This document shows positions 1 to 10,940 of a stretch of 64,000 nucleotides of DNA, one piece after another. The notes beneath the pieces were generated by a model, which did no database searches, was not told the DNA's origin, and worked only from the letters and a program-made list of their open reading frames with translations. The stretch's first letter is position 1, and the number at the start of each line of letters is the position of its first letter. A program made the translations under genes and the position numbers. This DNA comes from Streptomyces sp. Y2F8-2 (lineage in GTDB: Bacteria > Actinomycetota > Actinomycetes > Streptomycetales > Streptomycetaceae), in NCBI RefSeq assembly GCF_014905555.1, contig NZ_BNGS01000001.1, positions 620,001 to 684,000 on the forward strand, in the 5' to 3' direction.

Positions 1-557
1 TCGCGGCCGGTGGGGGCGAGGTGAGGGGCGAGCGGGTCCAGGGCCTCGTGCAGCTCTATGGCCAGACTCGCGCCGCCGCCCGGTTCGCCGCAGACCCGGC
101 CGGTGTCGGCGGCCACGGCGTCGACCAGGGCGCTGAGCCCGTCCGCCGTGCAGTCGTCGAAGCCGGCGGAGCGGACGGCGGCGGCGGCCGTCTCCAGGGA
201 CGTACGGGAGCAGCTGCCGCCCGCGGCGAGGACCGCCAGGGCCACGGTGTGGACGGCGTCGCGGAGCATCGCGGCGAAGCGGGTGGTGGTCGGGTGGTCG
301 AGGACGTCCGTGCCGTAGTGGTGGCCGCAGGCCGCGCACTCCACGACCGGACCCGTCTCCCCGCGCGGCACGACCGGCAGGCCGGCGAGGGTGAGGCGGC
401 GGCGTCCGGTGAGGCGCTGGTAGTTGCGGTCGCCCCCGCAGCCGGGGCAGAAGAACTCGCCGTCGCCGACGGTGGTCCACGCGATGCGGACGCCGAGGAC
501 CTGCGAAATGCGGCCCTTGCGGGCTTCTGGGCCGTTGCGTCCCCGTCCTGGCAGCAC
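1..557 (-). CDS. Zinc-ribbon protein with TerB-like helical domain (C-terminus outside window)
   Basis: Partial gene: 185 residues are visible and the 3' end runs off the left edge. The GTG start at 557 follows GGAGG with 7 nt spacing. Residues about 35-80 form a treble-clef-like zinc ribbon with two CxxC pairs (C37/C40 and C74/C77). From about residue 85 there is a helical segment that resembles the TerB/DUF533-type fold. Related Streptomyces proteins beside leuA are annotated as TerB-family tellurite-resistance-like proteins (from memory). The molecular role is unknown and tellurite resistance should not be assumed. It is transcribed in the same direction as leuA, but a strong terminator at 688-721 separates them, so it probably has its own promoter in 558-687. 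Confidence 0.7.
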   Translation of the reverse strand, partial: MLPGRGRNGPEARKGRISQVLGVRIAWTTVGDGEFFCPGCGGDRNYQRLTGRRRLTLAGLPVVPRGETGPVVECAACGHHYGTDVLDHPTTTRFAAMLRDAVHTVALAVLAAGGSCSRTSLETAAAAVRSAGFDDCTADGLSALVDAVAADTGRVCGEPGGGASLAIELHEALDPLAPHLAPTGR

Positions 558-687
558 GTCGCACCTCCGTCCTCGCCGCGGCAACATCGCCGCTGCTGGC
601 GTGATGTTAGCCACATTGTTGAGGCGGAGTCAGTACCCCGGACGAGACCTCCTCGTGATCTTCGGCCGAAATGGCCGGTGCACGACG

Positions 688-721
688 CGGCCCCGTCCGC
701 CTCGGGAGGCGGACGGGGCCG
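688..721 (-). terminator. Strong hairpin downstream of leuA
   Basis: A perfect 15-bp inverted repeat (688-702 with 707-721) has a 4-nt loop and starts 21 nt after the leuA stop. There is no T-tract, as is usual for Streptomyces intrinsic terminators. Confidence 0.75.
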
Positions 722-741
722 TGAACGTGGAGGTCAGAGGG

Positions 742-2603
<1,862 letters not shown>

Positions 2604-2894
2604 GCTAGCCGAGGCGCGCCGGATGCGAAGGCCTGTATCAGTATGCGGGACCGGGGGCAGCTTTCGGACAAAGAGTTCTTAAAGTCACATTTCCCTTGCG
2701 TTCCCGCTCGGTGACGGATCCTGCGGACCCACCGGCGCCTGGGGCCGCATGCACGAGTTGGTGCCGCTCGGCGGCGGGCTGCCGACCGGTCCGGCGCGGG
2801 CGCGCTCCAGTCACCGTTTGCCCGGTACGTCCCCGGGTACTGCGATCCCTCGTCGACCCCTCGTCCAGGACCGCACACTCCACGGGAGGCCCGT

Positions 2895-3704
2895 ATGTCC
2901 GCCCCCACCCCGTCCGTGTCCAAGGTGGCCGTGATCACCGGATCCGACTCCGGGATCGGCCGCGCCACCGCCGTCCGCCTGGCCGAGGCGGGGATGGACG
3001 TCGGCATCACGTGGCACAGCGACCGGAAGGGCGCCGAGCAGACCGCCGACGAGGTCCGCGGCAAGGGGCGGCGGGCCGCCGTGGCCCAGGTGGACCTCAC
3101 CCGGCTGCCCGAGGCCGCGGACAGGGTCGACGCCCTGTGCGAGGAACTCGGCCGCATCGACGTCCTGGTCAACAACGCCGGTACGGGCACCATGACCCCC
3201 TTCCTGGACCTGGGCCTGGACGATGTGCGCCAGGTCCTGGACGTCGACCTGCTCGGCCCGTTCCTGTGCGGCCAGCGCGCGGCGCGGAGGATGATCCGGC
3301 AGGGCGACGGCGGCCGGATCGTCAACGTGACCTCGGTGCACGAACACCAGCCGCGCGTGGGTGCGGCCCCGTACTGCGCGGCCAAGGGCGGTCTCGGCCT
3401 GCTCACCCAGGTCATGGCCCTGGAACTGGCCGAGCACGGCATCACCGTCAACGCGGTGGCACCCGGCGAGATCGCCACGCCGATGACCGGGCAGGAGGAC
3501 ACCGACGTGCACACCGAGCGCCGCCCCGGGGTCCCGCTCGGACGGCCGGGCGACGCCCGCGAGGTCGCGGCCGTGATCGCCTTCCTCGCCGGCCCCGACG
3601 CCTCCTATGTCACCGGCGCCTCCTGGAGCGTGGACGGCGGCATGCTGCGCATGGGCCCGATGGCCGGCTCCCACATGGCCGGTGACGACTGGCGGCGCCC
3701 CTGA
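2895..3704 (+). CDS. SDR-family oxidoreductase
   Basis: A classical short-chain dehydrogenase/reductase of 269 residues. The Rossmann glycine motif TGSDSGIG is at 15-22 and NNAG at 93-96. The catalytic triad is S147, Y160 and K164 in YCAAK. GGGAGG sits 5 nt before the ATG. An HSDRKG sequence after the second strand, rather than an acidic residue, would suit NADPH binding, but this is weak evidence. The closest general resemblance is to glucose-1-dehydrogenase/3-ketoacyl reductase-like SDRs; the substrate cannot be assigned. It is a single gene convergent with the MFS/GH1 pair and appears unrelated to leuA. Confidence 0.9.
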   Translation: MSAPTPSVSKVAVITGSDSGIGRATAVRLAEAGMDVGITWHSDRKGAEQTADEVRGKGRRAAVAQVDLTRLPEAADRVDALCEELGRIDVLVNNAGTGTMTPFLDLGLDDVRQVLDVDLLGPFLCGQRAARRMIRQGDGGRIVNVTSVHEHQPRVGAAPYCAAKGGLGLLTQVMALELAEHGITVNAVAPGEIATPMTGQEDTDVHTERRPGVPLGRPGDAREVAAVIAFLAGPDASYVTGASWSVDGGMLRMGPMAGSHMAGDDWRRP

Positions 3705-3738
3705 CCCGGGGCGGCGCCCGTGAAACGAGAGGGCGGGG

Positions 3739-5004
3739 TCAGTCCACCCCGCGGATCCGCCCCACCAGCCCCGCCCCCGCGATCCCGATCAGCGCCGCCA
3801 CCAGGTAGAGGACCCGGTATCCGCCGAGGTAGGTGACGATCGGTGCCGCCAGCGCGGGCGCCGCGACCTGGGGCAGGGCGTTGGCGACATTGACGACCCC
3901 CAGGTCCTTGCCCCGGTCCAGGGCCTTCGGCAGGAGGTCCGTCATCAGGGCGAAGTCCACCGACGTGAACACCCCGAAGCCCACGCCCAGCACCGCCGCC
4001 GCCACGATCGCCCCCGGCCAGGTCTGCCACGCCGACAGGGCCGCCGTCGCCACCGCCATCAGCACCCCCGACCAGATCACGAACGGCTTGCGGCGACCCA
4101 CCCGGTCCGACCAGACCCCGCCGACCACCACCGTGGCCAGCAGCGTCACCCCGTTCACCGCGGTGAGGACCAGGACGCCCTGGTCGGGATCGTGGTAGTG
4201 GACGCGGTCCCGGAGGTAGTACAGGAGGTACAGCAGGACCAGGGCGTTGCTGAGGTTGATCAGGAAGCGGGTCAGCCAGGCCCAGCCCAGATCCGGGTGG
4301 CGGCGCGGGCTCAGCCGGAAGCCGGCCAGGAAGCCCCGCCAGGACCAGGGCGGACGGGCCGCCACCGGCAGCCGCAGATCCCGGTGGCCGAGGACGTACG
4401 GCAGGACGCCCGCCACCGTGAACACCGCGCACGCCGCGTAGCCCGCCCCGATGCCCCCGGCCGCCGTCGCCAGGCCCGTCCCGCCGACCACGCCGAGGAT
4501 CTGAGCCGCCCCCAGCCAGCCGCCCACCGAACCCCGCTGCGGCCGGGGCACCCGGTCCGGCACCGCCGCCGTCACCGCCGCGAACGCCGCGTTCAGGGTC
4601 AGCTGCACCAGGCACCAGCCGAGCGCCATGGTCCAGGGACCGCCCGCGGCCGCGAGCAGCAGCAGCGACACCGCGCCGCCCGCGGTGCCGGCCACGATCC
4701 ACGGTGTACGGCGGCCCCGGCGCGCCGTCGTCCGGTCCGACAGGGCGCCGAAGAACGGGTTCGCCACCAGCGACACCGCCGCGCCCGCGCCCGTCACCCA
4801 GGCCAGCATCGTCTCCTTGGACATCCCGGAGCCGGGCGCGAAGTCCTTCGCCTGGGAGGCCAGCAGGATCTGCAGCGGGCCGTACCAGCCGACCCAGATC
4901 GCCCCGTTGGCCAGCGACAGGGCGGCGGTCCAGCCCCGGCCGACGCGTTCGACGGGTTCGGCGAGGGCGTCGACGTCGGGCAGGGCCCGGTCGGCCGTCG
5001 TCAT
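3739..5004 (-). CDS. MFS transporter, probable glycoside/sugar uptake
   Basis: A 421-residue membrane protein with about 12 hydrophobic segments. The loop between helices 2 and 3 reads SDRTTARRGRRTPW, typical of MFS members in the SLC45/GPH-like sugar symporter group, and the second half repeats a variant (SDRVGRRKPF). The start codon overlaps the stop of the upstream GH1 gene (ATGA at 5001-5004), implying translational coupling. That pairing suggests import of a beta-glucoside or short oligosaccharide which the cytoplasmic glucosidase then cleaves. The exact substrate is not visible from the sequence. Confidence 0.85.
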   Translation of the reverse strand: MTTADRALPDVDALAEPVERVGRGWTAALSLANGAIWVGWYGPLQILLASQAKDFAPGSGMSKETMLAWVTGAGAAVSLVANPFFGALSDRTTARRGRRTPWIVAGTAGGAVSLLLLAAAGGPWTMALGWCLVQLTLNAAFAAVTAAVPDRVPRPQRGSVGGWLGAAQILGVVGGTGLATAAGGIGAGYAACAVFTVAGVLPYVLGHRDLRLPVAARPPWSWRGFLAGFRLSPRRHPDLGWAWLTRFLINLSNALVLLYLLYYLRDRVHYHDPDQGVLVLTAVNGVTLLATVVVGGVWSDRVGRRKPFVIWSGVLMAVATAALSAWQTWPGAIVAAAVLGVGFGVFTSVDFALMTDLLPKALDRGKDLGVVNVANALPQVAAPALAAPIVTYLGGYRVLYLVAALIGIAGAGLVGRIRGVD

Positions 5005-6323
5005 CCCCGCGCCCGCAGTAGGTCCCGGAACCAGCCGTACGACGCCTTCGGCGTCCTCTCCAGCGTCTTGTAGTCCACGTGCACCAGCCCGAACCGGCGC
5101 GCGTACCCCTCGGCCCACTCGAAGTTGTCCAGCAGCGACCAGACGAAGTAGCCCCGTACGTCGACACCGGCCTCGAGCGCCCGGTGCAGGGCACGGATGT
5201 GCCCGTCCAGGTAGGCGATGCGCTCCTGGTCGTCGACGCCCTCGTAGGAGCAGCCGTTCTCGGTGATGACCACGGGCGGCAGCCGGTCGCCGTAGCGCGC
5301 GCGGAAGCCGGTCAGCAGCTCGGTGAGCGCCTCGGGGACCACCGGCCAGCCGAAGTCGGTGACCGGGTGGCCCGCGATCTCCCGGACGGAGAAGGGCAGT
5401 CCGGCGGGGAGTGTCAGGCCGCCGAACTCGATCTCCGCGCCCTGCGGGGCGCCCACCCGCGTCGGCGCGTAGTAGTTGATCCCGTACCAGTCGACCGGCT
5501 CCGCGATCACCTTCAGGTCGGAGTGCACGTCGCCCGGCATCAACTCGCCGATGCCTTCCGGGTACTGGCCGAGCAGCAGCGGGTCCGAGAACAACCGGTT
5601 CAGCAGGACGTCGTAGAACTCCGCCGCCTCCACGTCCTCCCGCTTCTCGGACGCCGGCCACGTCGGGCCGTGCGAGTTGGCGATCCCGATGTCGCTCGCC
5701 CCGGCCGCGCGCAGCGCCCGTACGGCCAGGCCGTGGGCCAGCAGCTGGTGGTGGGCCACCGGCAGGGCGTCGAACATCAGCTGCCTGCCGGGCGCGTGCG
5801 CCCCGAGCGCATGGCCCAGGAGCGTGTGCTCGGCGGGTTCGTTGAGGGTGATCCACTTGTGCACGCGGTCGCCGAGACGGCCGGCCACCTCCGACACGTA
5901 GTCGGCGAATCGCGACGCCGTGTCCCGCTGGAGCCAGTCCAGCGTGACCGGCAGGTCCCAGTGGAAGAGGGTCACGACCGGGCGTACGCCCGCCGCGCAC
6001 AGCTCGTCGACCAGGCGGTCGTAGAAGTCGAGGCCGCCGGGTGTGTTCACCCGCGGCCAGGAAACGGAGAAGCGGTACGCGTCCACGCCCAGGCCGGCCA
6101 GGAGCGCCACGTCCTCGCGGTAGCGGTGGTAGTGGTCGCAGGCCACCTCCGCGGTCGAGCCGTCCTTCACCCGGCCGGGCTCGGCGGTGAAGGCGTCCCA
6201 CACCGAGGGCTCGCGCGCGTCGGCCGCCCCCTCGATCTGGTGGGCCGAGGTGGACACGCCCCACAGGAAGCCGGGCGGGAACTGGGGTATCGGGTCCGTC
6301 GCCCTGCGCTCGTCTGTCGCCAT
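5001..6323 (-). CDS. GH1 family beta-glucosidase
   Basis: A retaining glycoside hydrolase of family 1, 440 residues, the usual length for a single (beta/alpha)8 barrel. Acid/base glutamate E162 lies in TLNEP and nucleophile E355 in ITENG. It has no signal peptide, so the enzyme is cytoplasmic. ATG at 6323 is preferred, with AAGGA about 9 nt upstream; an in-frame TTG at 6359 is possible but would swallow the inverted repeat at 6337-6349. It forms a two-gene operon with the downstream MFS transporter. No regulator gene adjoins it. Confidence 0.93.
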   Translation of the reverse strand: MATDERRATDPIPQFPPGFLWGVSTSAHQIEGAADAREPSVWDAFTAEPGRVKDGSTAEVACDHYHRYREDVALLAGLGVDAYRFSVSWPRVNTPGGLDFYDRLVDELCAAGVRPVVTLFHWDLPVTLDWLQRDTASRFADYVSEVAGRLGDRVHKWITLNEPAEHTLLGHALGAHAPGRQLMFDALPVAHHQLLAHGLAVRALRAAGASDIGIANSHGPTWPASEKREDVEAAEFYDVLLNRLFSDPLLLGQYPEGIGELMPGDVHSDLKVIAEPVDWYGINYYAPTRVGAPQGAEIEFGGLTLPAGLPFSVREIAGHPVTDFGWPVVPEALTELLTGFRARYGDRLPPVVITENGCSYEGVDDQERIAYLDGHIRALHRALEAGVDVRGYFVWSLLDNFEWAEGYARRFGLVHVDYKTLERTPKASYGWFRDLLRARG

Positions 6324-6336
6324 GCGCGGATCATCC

Positions 6337-6349
6337 TTACCGCCGGTAA
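6337..6349. promoter_or_regulatory. Inverted repeat, candidate operator of the GH1/MFS operon
   Basis: TTACCGCCGGTAA has 6-bp arms around a single central base and lies 14 nt before the GH1 ATG, where a repressor could block transcription. TTGACT lies just upstream on the minus strand. The cognate regulator is unknown and it is not the CebR consensus. Confidence 0.35.
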
Positions 6350-6378
6350 CGGAAGTCAACGGGCAGGCGCGAACAAGC

Positions 6379-6437
6379 AGTCAGGCCCCTTCTTCTCTTC
6401 AAGTACCCGCAGTCAGGCCCCTTCCTTCAGTACCCGC
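6379..6437. repeat. Tandem duplication of the emfourin gene 3' end
   Basis: Positions 6411-6437 hold the last codons and stop of the inhibitor gene. The adjoining 6379-6410 repeats them with a 5-nt length difference. The outer copy lies beyond the stop codon and is non-coding. Confidence 0.8.
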
Positions 6438-6679
6438 GAGACCAACTGCCGCTGCTCCTCGGTCAGCCGGGGATCGGCGGCGTACACCGTCCTGCCGTCC
6501 ACGGTGATCTGGTAGCTGAACCCGTCGGGAACCCCCGCGGGAGGCGCGCCCTGGCCGGCCGCGAGCGCGCGCTCGGCCAGGGCATGCCACTCGGGTGCGT
6601 CGGGTCGCCCCGAGGTGTCCACCTCGGCCTGCCGCTCGACGCCCGCGAAACCGCCCGTGCGCCTGACGTGAATACGCAT
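6413..6679 (-). CDS. Emfourin-like protealysin inhibitor
   Basis: A small 88-residue protein without signal peptide or cysteines. It begins MRIHVRRTGGFAGVERQAEV and ends DPRLTEEQRQLVSRVLKEGA. This pattern (basic N-terminal beta strand with RRTGGFAG, middle YQITVDGRT, C-terminal helix with LTEEQR) matches emfourin, the proteinaceous inhibitor of protealysin-like M4 peptidases described in Serratia. The gene lies 21 nt downstream of such a protease on the same strand, as in known protease/inhibitor pairs. It should bind the intracellular protease and hold it inactive. There is no good Shine-Dalgarno; a TACTAG hexamer lies about 10 nt before the ATG, so an independent leaderless transcript is possible. 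Confidence 0.75.
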   Translation of the reverse strand: MRIHVRRTGGFAGVERQAEVDTSGRPDAPEWHALAERALAAGQGAPPAGVPDGFSYQITVDGRTVYAADPRLTEEQRQLVSRVLKEGA

Positions 6680-6700
6680 GGGTGTCTGTCTAGTACAGAA

Positions 6701-7783
6701 CTACGCGGTCGGCACCCCGACCTCCTCCCAGGCCTTGAGCACCGCCTCCTGCTCCTGGCCGGTGGCGCCGTAGCGGGACTTGGCGGCCGTCACGGTCAGC
6801 TTCGCGAAGTCGGCGAAGGTCGCGTCCTGTTGCAGTTCGCCGCCGGTGAGCACGTCGTACCAGATCTGCCCGGCCCGCTCCCAGGCGTGTCCGCCGAGCG
6901 CGCCGGCGACCAGGTAGAAGGCGTGGTTGGGGATGCCGGAGTTGATGTGCACGCCGCCGTTGTCCTGGCTGGTCCTCACATACCCGGCCATGGTCGCGGG
7001 CTGCGGGTCCTTGCCGAGCGCCGGATCGTCGTACGCGGTGCCCGGCGCCTTCATGGAGCGCAGCGCCGTGCCGTTCACCTGCGGGGCGAGGAGTCCGGCG
7101 CCGATCAGCCAGTCGGCCTGGTCGGCGGTCTGGCCGAGGGTGTACTGCTTGATCAGCGAGCCGAAGACGTCCGAGACGGACTCGTTGAGGGCACCCGACT
7201 GGCCGAAGTAGACCAGGTTGGCCGTGTACTGGGTGACGCCGTGGGTGAGTTCGTGCCCGATGACGTCCACCGGGAGGGTGAAGTCGAGGAAGATCCTGCC
7301 GTCGCCGTCGCCGAACACCATCTGCTCGCCGTTCCAGAAGGCGTTGTCGTAGTCCTCGCCGAAGTGCACGCTGGCGTCCAGCGGGAGGCCCTTGCCGTCG
7401 ACGGAGTCGCGGCCGTACGCCGTCCGGTACAGCTCGAAGGTGGCGCCGAGGCCCGTGTAGGCGCGGTTGACGGTGGCGTCCTTGCCGGGCTCGTCGCCCT
7501 CGCCGCGGACCTCCTTCCCGGGCAGCGTCTGGTGGTGCCCGGCGTCGTAGACGGTGCGGTGCGGCCGGCCGACGGTGTCCTGGGGCGGGGTCGCCGCGGG
7601 TGCGCCGATGACCGTGGTCAGCCGGCGGCGGGTGCGCTCGAGGGCGTCGCGCTCCAGGGTGCGGCGCGCGGGAGCGGCGAGCGCGGTGTCCTCGTGCCGG
7701 GCGAGTTTGTCGAGGACGTGCGGTGGCACGATGGTGCAGAAGACGGGCCCGTGGCCCCCGTGACTGGTCATGTGCGGCACCAT
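6701..7783 (-). CDS. Protealysin-like M4 metallopeptidase
   Basis: A 360-residue thermolysin-family (M4) protease. Zinc ligands and catalytic base lie in HELTH (177-181) with the third ligand E201 in NESVSD (D205 also conserved). The substrate-binding segment DNGGVHINSGIPNHAFY follows. There is no signal peptide and no long FTP/PepSY propeptide. The short N-terminus with CTIVPPHVL fits the protealysin-type propeptide, whose Cys/PPH region occupies the active site in the precursor. The subfamily is usually intracellular or non-classically exported. Start is ATG 7783, with 7771 (MTSHGG) as an equally plausible alternative; neither has a strong ribosome-binding site. It is followed by the inhibitor gene. 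Confidence 0.9.
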   Translation of the reverse strand: MVPHMTSHGGHGPVFCTIVPPHVLDKLARHEDTALAAPARRTLERDALERTRRRLTTVIGAPAATPPQDTVGRPHRTVYDAGHHQTLPGKEVRGEGDEPGKDATVNRAYTGLGATFELYRTAYGRDSVDGKGLPLDASVHFGEDYDNAFWNGEQMVFGDGDGRIFLDFTLPVDVIGHELTHGVTQYTANLVYFGQSGALNESVSDVFGSLIKQYTLGQTADQADWLIGAGLLAPQVNGTALRSMKAPGTAYDDPALGKDPQPATMAGYVRTSQDNGGVHINSGIPNHAFYLVAGALGGHAWERAGQIWYDVLTGGELQQDATFADFAKLTVTAAKSRYGATGQEQEAVLKAWEEVGVPTA

Positions 7784-8050
7784 TGCACTGAGTCATCGCC
7801 CTGTCACCCCTCGCAACCATGATTGATGAAAAGGCGCGATACGGAGCGGTGTGTTCCGCGAAGAGGTGGTATGGGTCTCCGCGCCCGAGGGTGGCGGCCC
7901 GGGGTGGCGAAGTCACCCGAGCGGCGGTGCAAGACCGCGACGAAAAGCCCTACGGGTCTGTCAGCCCCGCGTCGTACTCTTGAAGTCGCGAGGCCGCCGT
8001 CAGTCGTGCGGCCGTACGGAGGAGGAATCGCAGGCCTACAGAGCCGGCCC

Positions 8051-9121
8051 ATGACTCAGACACCCACAGCTCACACCCCCGCGCAGGGGCAGGCGAGTGC
8101 ACAGATCACCGTCCCCGCCCAGCACCCGATGGTGATGGTGCTGGGTTCCGGCGACTCCCTGCTGCGCGTGATCGAGACGGCCTTCCCCGGGGTCGACATC
8201 CATGTCCGGGGCAATGAGATCAGCGCGGTCGGCGAGGCGACGGAGGTCGCCCTGATCCAGCGCCTGTTCGCCGAGATGATGCTGGTGCTCCGCACCGGGC
8301 AGCCGATGACGGAGGACGCAGTGGAACGCTCGATCGCCATGCTCCGGGCGGGCGAGAACGGCGAGGGTGCGCCGGAGACCCCGGCGCAGGTGCTGACGCA
8401 GAACATCCTGTCGTCGCGCGGCCGCACCATCCGCCCGAAGACGCTCAACCAGAAGCGGTACGTGGACGCGATCGACAAGCACACGATCGTCTTCGGCATC
8501 GGCCCCGCGGGTACGGGCAAGACCTACCTCGCCATGGCGAAGGCGGTGCAGGCCCTGCAGTCCAAGCAGGTCAACCGCATCATCCTGACCCGTCCGGCGG
8601 TGGAGGCGGGCGAGCGCCTCGGCTTCCTGCCCGGCACCCTCTACGAGAAGATCGACCCGTACCTGCGCCCGCTGTACGACGCGCTGCACGACATGCTCGA
8701 CCCCGACTCGATCCCCCGGCTGATGGCCGCGGGCACGATCGAGGTCGCCCCCCTCGCGTACATGCGCGGCCGCACGCTCAACGACGCCTTCATCATCCTG
8801 GACGAGGCCCAGAACACCAGCCCCGAGCAGATGAAGATGTTCCTCACCCGCCTCGGCTTCGACTCGAAGATCGTGATCACGGGTGACGTCACCCAGGTCG
8901 ACCTCCCGGACGGCACCAAGAGCGGTCTGCGCCAGGTCCAGGAGATCCTGGAGGGCGTCGAGGACGTCCACTTCTCCCGGCTGTCGTCGCACGATGTCGT
9001 ACGGCACAAGCTGGTCGGCCGTATCGTCGACGCGTACGAGCAGTACGACAGCAGGCACGGCACCCAGAACGGCACGCACAAGGGGCAGAGCCGGGGCAAG
9101 GCCGGGCACAAGGGGAAGTAG
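8051..9121 (+). CDS. PhoH-like ATPase/RNA helicase-type protein
   Basis: A 356-residue PhoH-family ATPase. The N-terminal segment (about 25-80) resembles the KH-like domain of this group. The Walker A motif GPAGTGKT is at 151-158 and Walker B is IILDEAQN. PhoH proteins are linked to RNA metabolism; the gene sits next to ybeY in most bacteria, suggesting joint action in ribosome quality control or rRNA processing. ATG at 8051 matches the S. coelicolor N-terminus ([10 protein letters not shown]). A GGAGGA at 8020-8025 is unusually far (about 25 nt), so the effective ribosome-binding site is unclear. The protein ends in a Lys/Gly-rich tail. First gene of the conserved phoH-ybeY-corC operon. Confidence 0.93.
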   Translation: MTQTPTAHTPAQGQASAQITVPAQHPMVMVLGSGDSLLRVIETAFPGVDIHVRGNEISAVGEATEVALIQRLFAEMMLVLRTGQPMTEDAVERSIAMLRAGENGEGAPETPAQVLTQNILSSRGRTIRPKTLNQKRYVDAIDKHTIVFGIGPAGTGKTYLAMAKAVQALQSKQVNRIILTRPAVEAGERLGFLPGTLYEKIDPYLRPLYDALHDMLDPDSIPRLMAAGTIEVAPLAYMRGRTLNDAFIILDEAQNTSPEQMKMFLTRLGFDSKIVITGDVTQVDLPDGTKSGLRQVQEILEGVEDVHFSRLSSHDVVRHKLVGRIVDAYEQYDSRHGTQNGTHKGQSRGKAGHKGK

Positions 9122-9135
9122 AGACCGAGCACCAC

Positions 9136-9633
9136 ATGTCGATCGACGTCAACAACGAGTCCGGAACCGAGGTCGACGAGCAGGCGATCCTCGACATCGC
9201 CCGCTACGCGCTCGCGCGGATGCGCATCCACCCGCTCTCCGAGCTCTCGGTGATCGTCGTGGACGCCGACGCCATGGAGCAGCTGCACGTGCAGTGGATG
9301 GACCTGCCGGGGCCCACGGACGTCATGTCCTTCCCGATGGACGAGCTGCGGCCGCCGTCCAAGGACGACGACGAGCCCCCGCAGGGTCTGCTCGGCGACA
9401 TCGTGCTGTGCCCCGAGGTCGCCGCCAAGCAGGGCGCCGAGGCCCCGACGCAGCACTCCATGGACGAGGAGCTGCAGTTGCTCACCGTCCACGGGGTGCT
9501 GCACCTGCTGGGCTACGACCACGAGGAACCGGACGAGAAGGCCGAGATGTTCGGTCTGCAGGCCGCCATCGTGGACGGCTGGCGCGCGGAGAGGGGCCTG
9601 ACCGGCCCGTCCCCGGCCCCCACCGTGTCATGA
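9136..9633 (+). CDS. ybeY: Endoribonuclease YbeY (rRNA maturation)
   Basis: A 165-residue YbeY/UPF0054 metalloprotein. The metal-binding signature [11 protein letters not shown] has its three histidines at 119, 123 and 129. YbeY takes part in 16S rRNA 3'-end processing and 70S ribosome quality control. The upstream part has the usual beta-sheet and the [10 protein letters not shown] segment typical of the family. It lies 14 nt after phoH and overlaps the next gene by 4 nt (ATGA). Confidence 0.96.
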   Translation: MSIDVNNESGTEVDEQAILDIARYALARMRIHPLSELSVIVVDADAMEQLHVQWMDLPGPTDVMSFPMDELRPPSKDDDEPPQGLLGDIVLCPEVAAKQGAEAPTQHSMDEELQLLTVHGVLHLLGYDHEEPDEKAEMFGLQAAIVDGWRAERGLTGPSPAPTVS

Positions 9634-10940
9634 GCCCCCAGATCGTCGTCGGCGCGATCGCCCTGGTCGTCGTCGCCTGGCTCGCCGCCTGCGCGGAGGC
9701 GGGCCTGGCGCGCGTCTCCAGCTTCCGCGCCGAGGAGGCCGTCAGGGCGGGCCGGCGCGGCAGCGCCAAGCTCGCCCAGGTCGCCGCGGACCCGACCCGC
9801 TACCTGAACGTGGCGCTGCTGGTCCGTGTCGCCTGCGAGATGGCCGCCGCCGCCCTGGTCACCTACGCCTGCCTGAAGGAGCTCAGCGGGACCGCCGAGG
9901 CCCTGCTGGTGGCGATCGCGGTCATGGTCCTGGTGTCGTACGTCGCCGTCGGCGTCTCCCCGCGCACGATCGGCCGCCAGCACCCGCTGAACACGGCCAC
10001 GGTGGCGGCGTACGTCCTGGTGCCGCTGGCCCGGATCATGGGCCCGATCCCGTCCCTCCTCATCCTCATCGGCAACGCGCTCACCCCTGGCAAGGGCTTC
10101 CGCCGCGGCCCCTTCGCCTCCGAGGCGGAGCTGCGCGCCCTCGTCGACCTCGCCGAGAAGGAGTCCCTGATCGAGGCCGAGGAGCGCCGCATGGTGCACT
10201 CGGTGTTCGAGCTGGGCGACACCCTGGTGCGGGAGGTGATGGTGCCGAGGACGGACCTGGTCACCATCGAGCGCTTCAAGACGATCCGCCAGGCCCTCAC
10301 CCTCGCCCTGCGCTCCGGTTTCTCGCGCATCCCGGTCACCGGGGAGAGCGAGGACGACGTCGTCGGGATCGTGTACCTGAAGGACCTGGTCCGCAAGACG
10401 CACATCAGCCGGGACGCCGAGTCGGAGCTGGTGTCCACCGCCATGCGGCCGGCCGCCTTCGTGCCCGACACCAAGAACGCGGGCGACCTGCTGCGCGAGA
10501 TGCAGAAGGAGCGCAACCACGTCGCGGTCGTCATCGACGAGTACGGCGGCACGGCCGGCATCGTCACCATCGAGGACATCCTCGAGGAGATCGTCGGCGA
10601 GATCACCGACGAGTACGACCGCGAACTGCCGCCGGTGGAGGAGCTGGGCGACGACCGCTACCGGGTCACCGCCCGTCTGGACATCGGCGACCTGGGCGAG
10701 CTGTACGGGCTCGAGGCGTTCGACGACGAGGACGTGGAGACCGTCGGCGGTCTGCTCGCCAAGGCCCTGGGCCGGGTGCCCATCGCCGGGGCGTCGTCCG
10801 TGGTGGAGCTTCCGGACGGCCGGGAACTGCGCCTGACGGCGGAGGCCGCGGCGGGCCGCCGCAACAAGATCGTGACGGTATTGGTGGAGCCCGTGGGTCC
10901 GGCGGAGAGCGCCGAGGACGAGGAGAAGAAGCCCGAGTGA
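9630..10940 (+). CDS. CorC/HlyC-type membrane protein (DUF21, paired CBS, transporter-associated domain)
   Basis: A 436-residue protein. The N-terminal 150 residues form a DUF21/CNNM membrane domain with about four transmembrane segments. A CBS pair follows (about 205-325, with [12 protein letters not shown] and [20 protein letters not shown]), then a C-terminal CorC_HlyC FAD-like domain with an acidic, lysine-ending tail. Members are linked to magnesium/cobalt homeostasis; the adenosine-binding CBS pair is thought to sense nucleotides. ATG at 9630 overlaps the ybeY stop, so translation is coupled. In Mycobacterium the same order continues to a cytidine-deaminase-like gene and era. Confidence 0.93.
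   Translation: MSPQIVVGAIALVVVAWLAACAEAGLARVSSFRAEEAVRAGRRGSAKLAQVAADPTRYLNVALLVRVACEMAAAALVTYACLKELSGTAEALLVAIAVMVLVSYVAVGVSPRTIGRQHPLNTATVAAYVLVPLARIMGPIPSLLILIGNALTPGKGFRRGPFASEAELRALVDLAEKESLIEAEERRMVHSVFELGDTLVREVMVPRTDLVTIERFKTIRQALTLALRSGFSRIPVTGESEDDVVGIVYLKDLVRKTHISRDAESELVSTAMRPAAFVPDTKNAGDLLREMQKERNHVAVVIDEYGGTAGIVTIEDILEEIVGEITDEYDRELPPVEELGDDRYRVTARLDIGDLGELYGLEAFDDEDVETVGGLLAKALGRVPIAGASSVVELPDGRELRLTAEAAAGRRNKIVTVLVEPVGPAESAEDEEKKPE

Noticed and set aside
2638..2883. Small minus-strand open frame between the leuA leader and the SDR gene
   Set aside because: No ribosome-binding site, no family resemblance, and the area is the promoter region of leuA.
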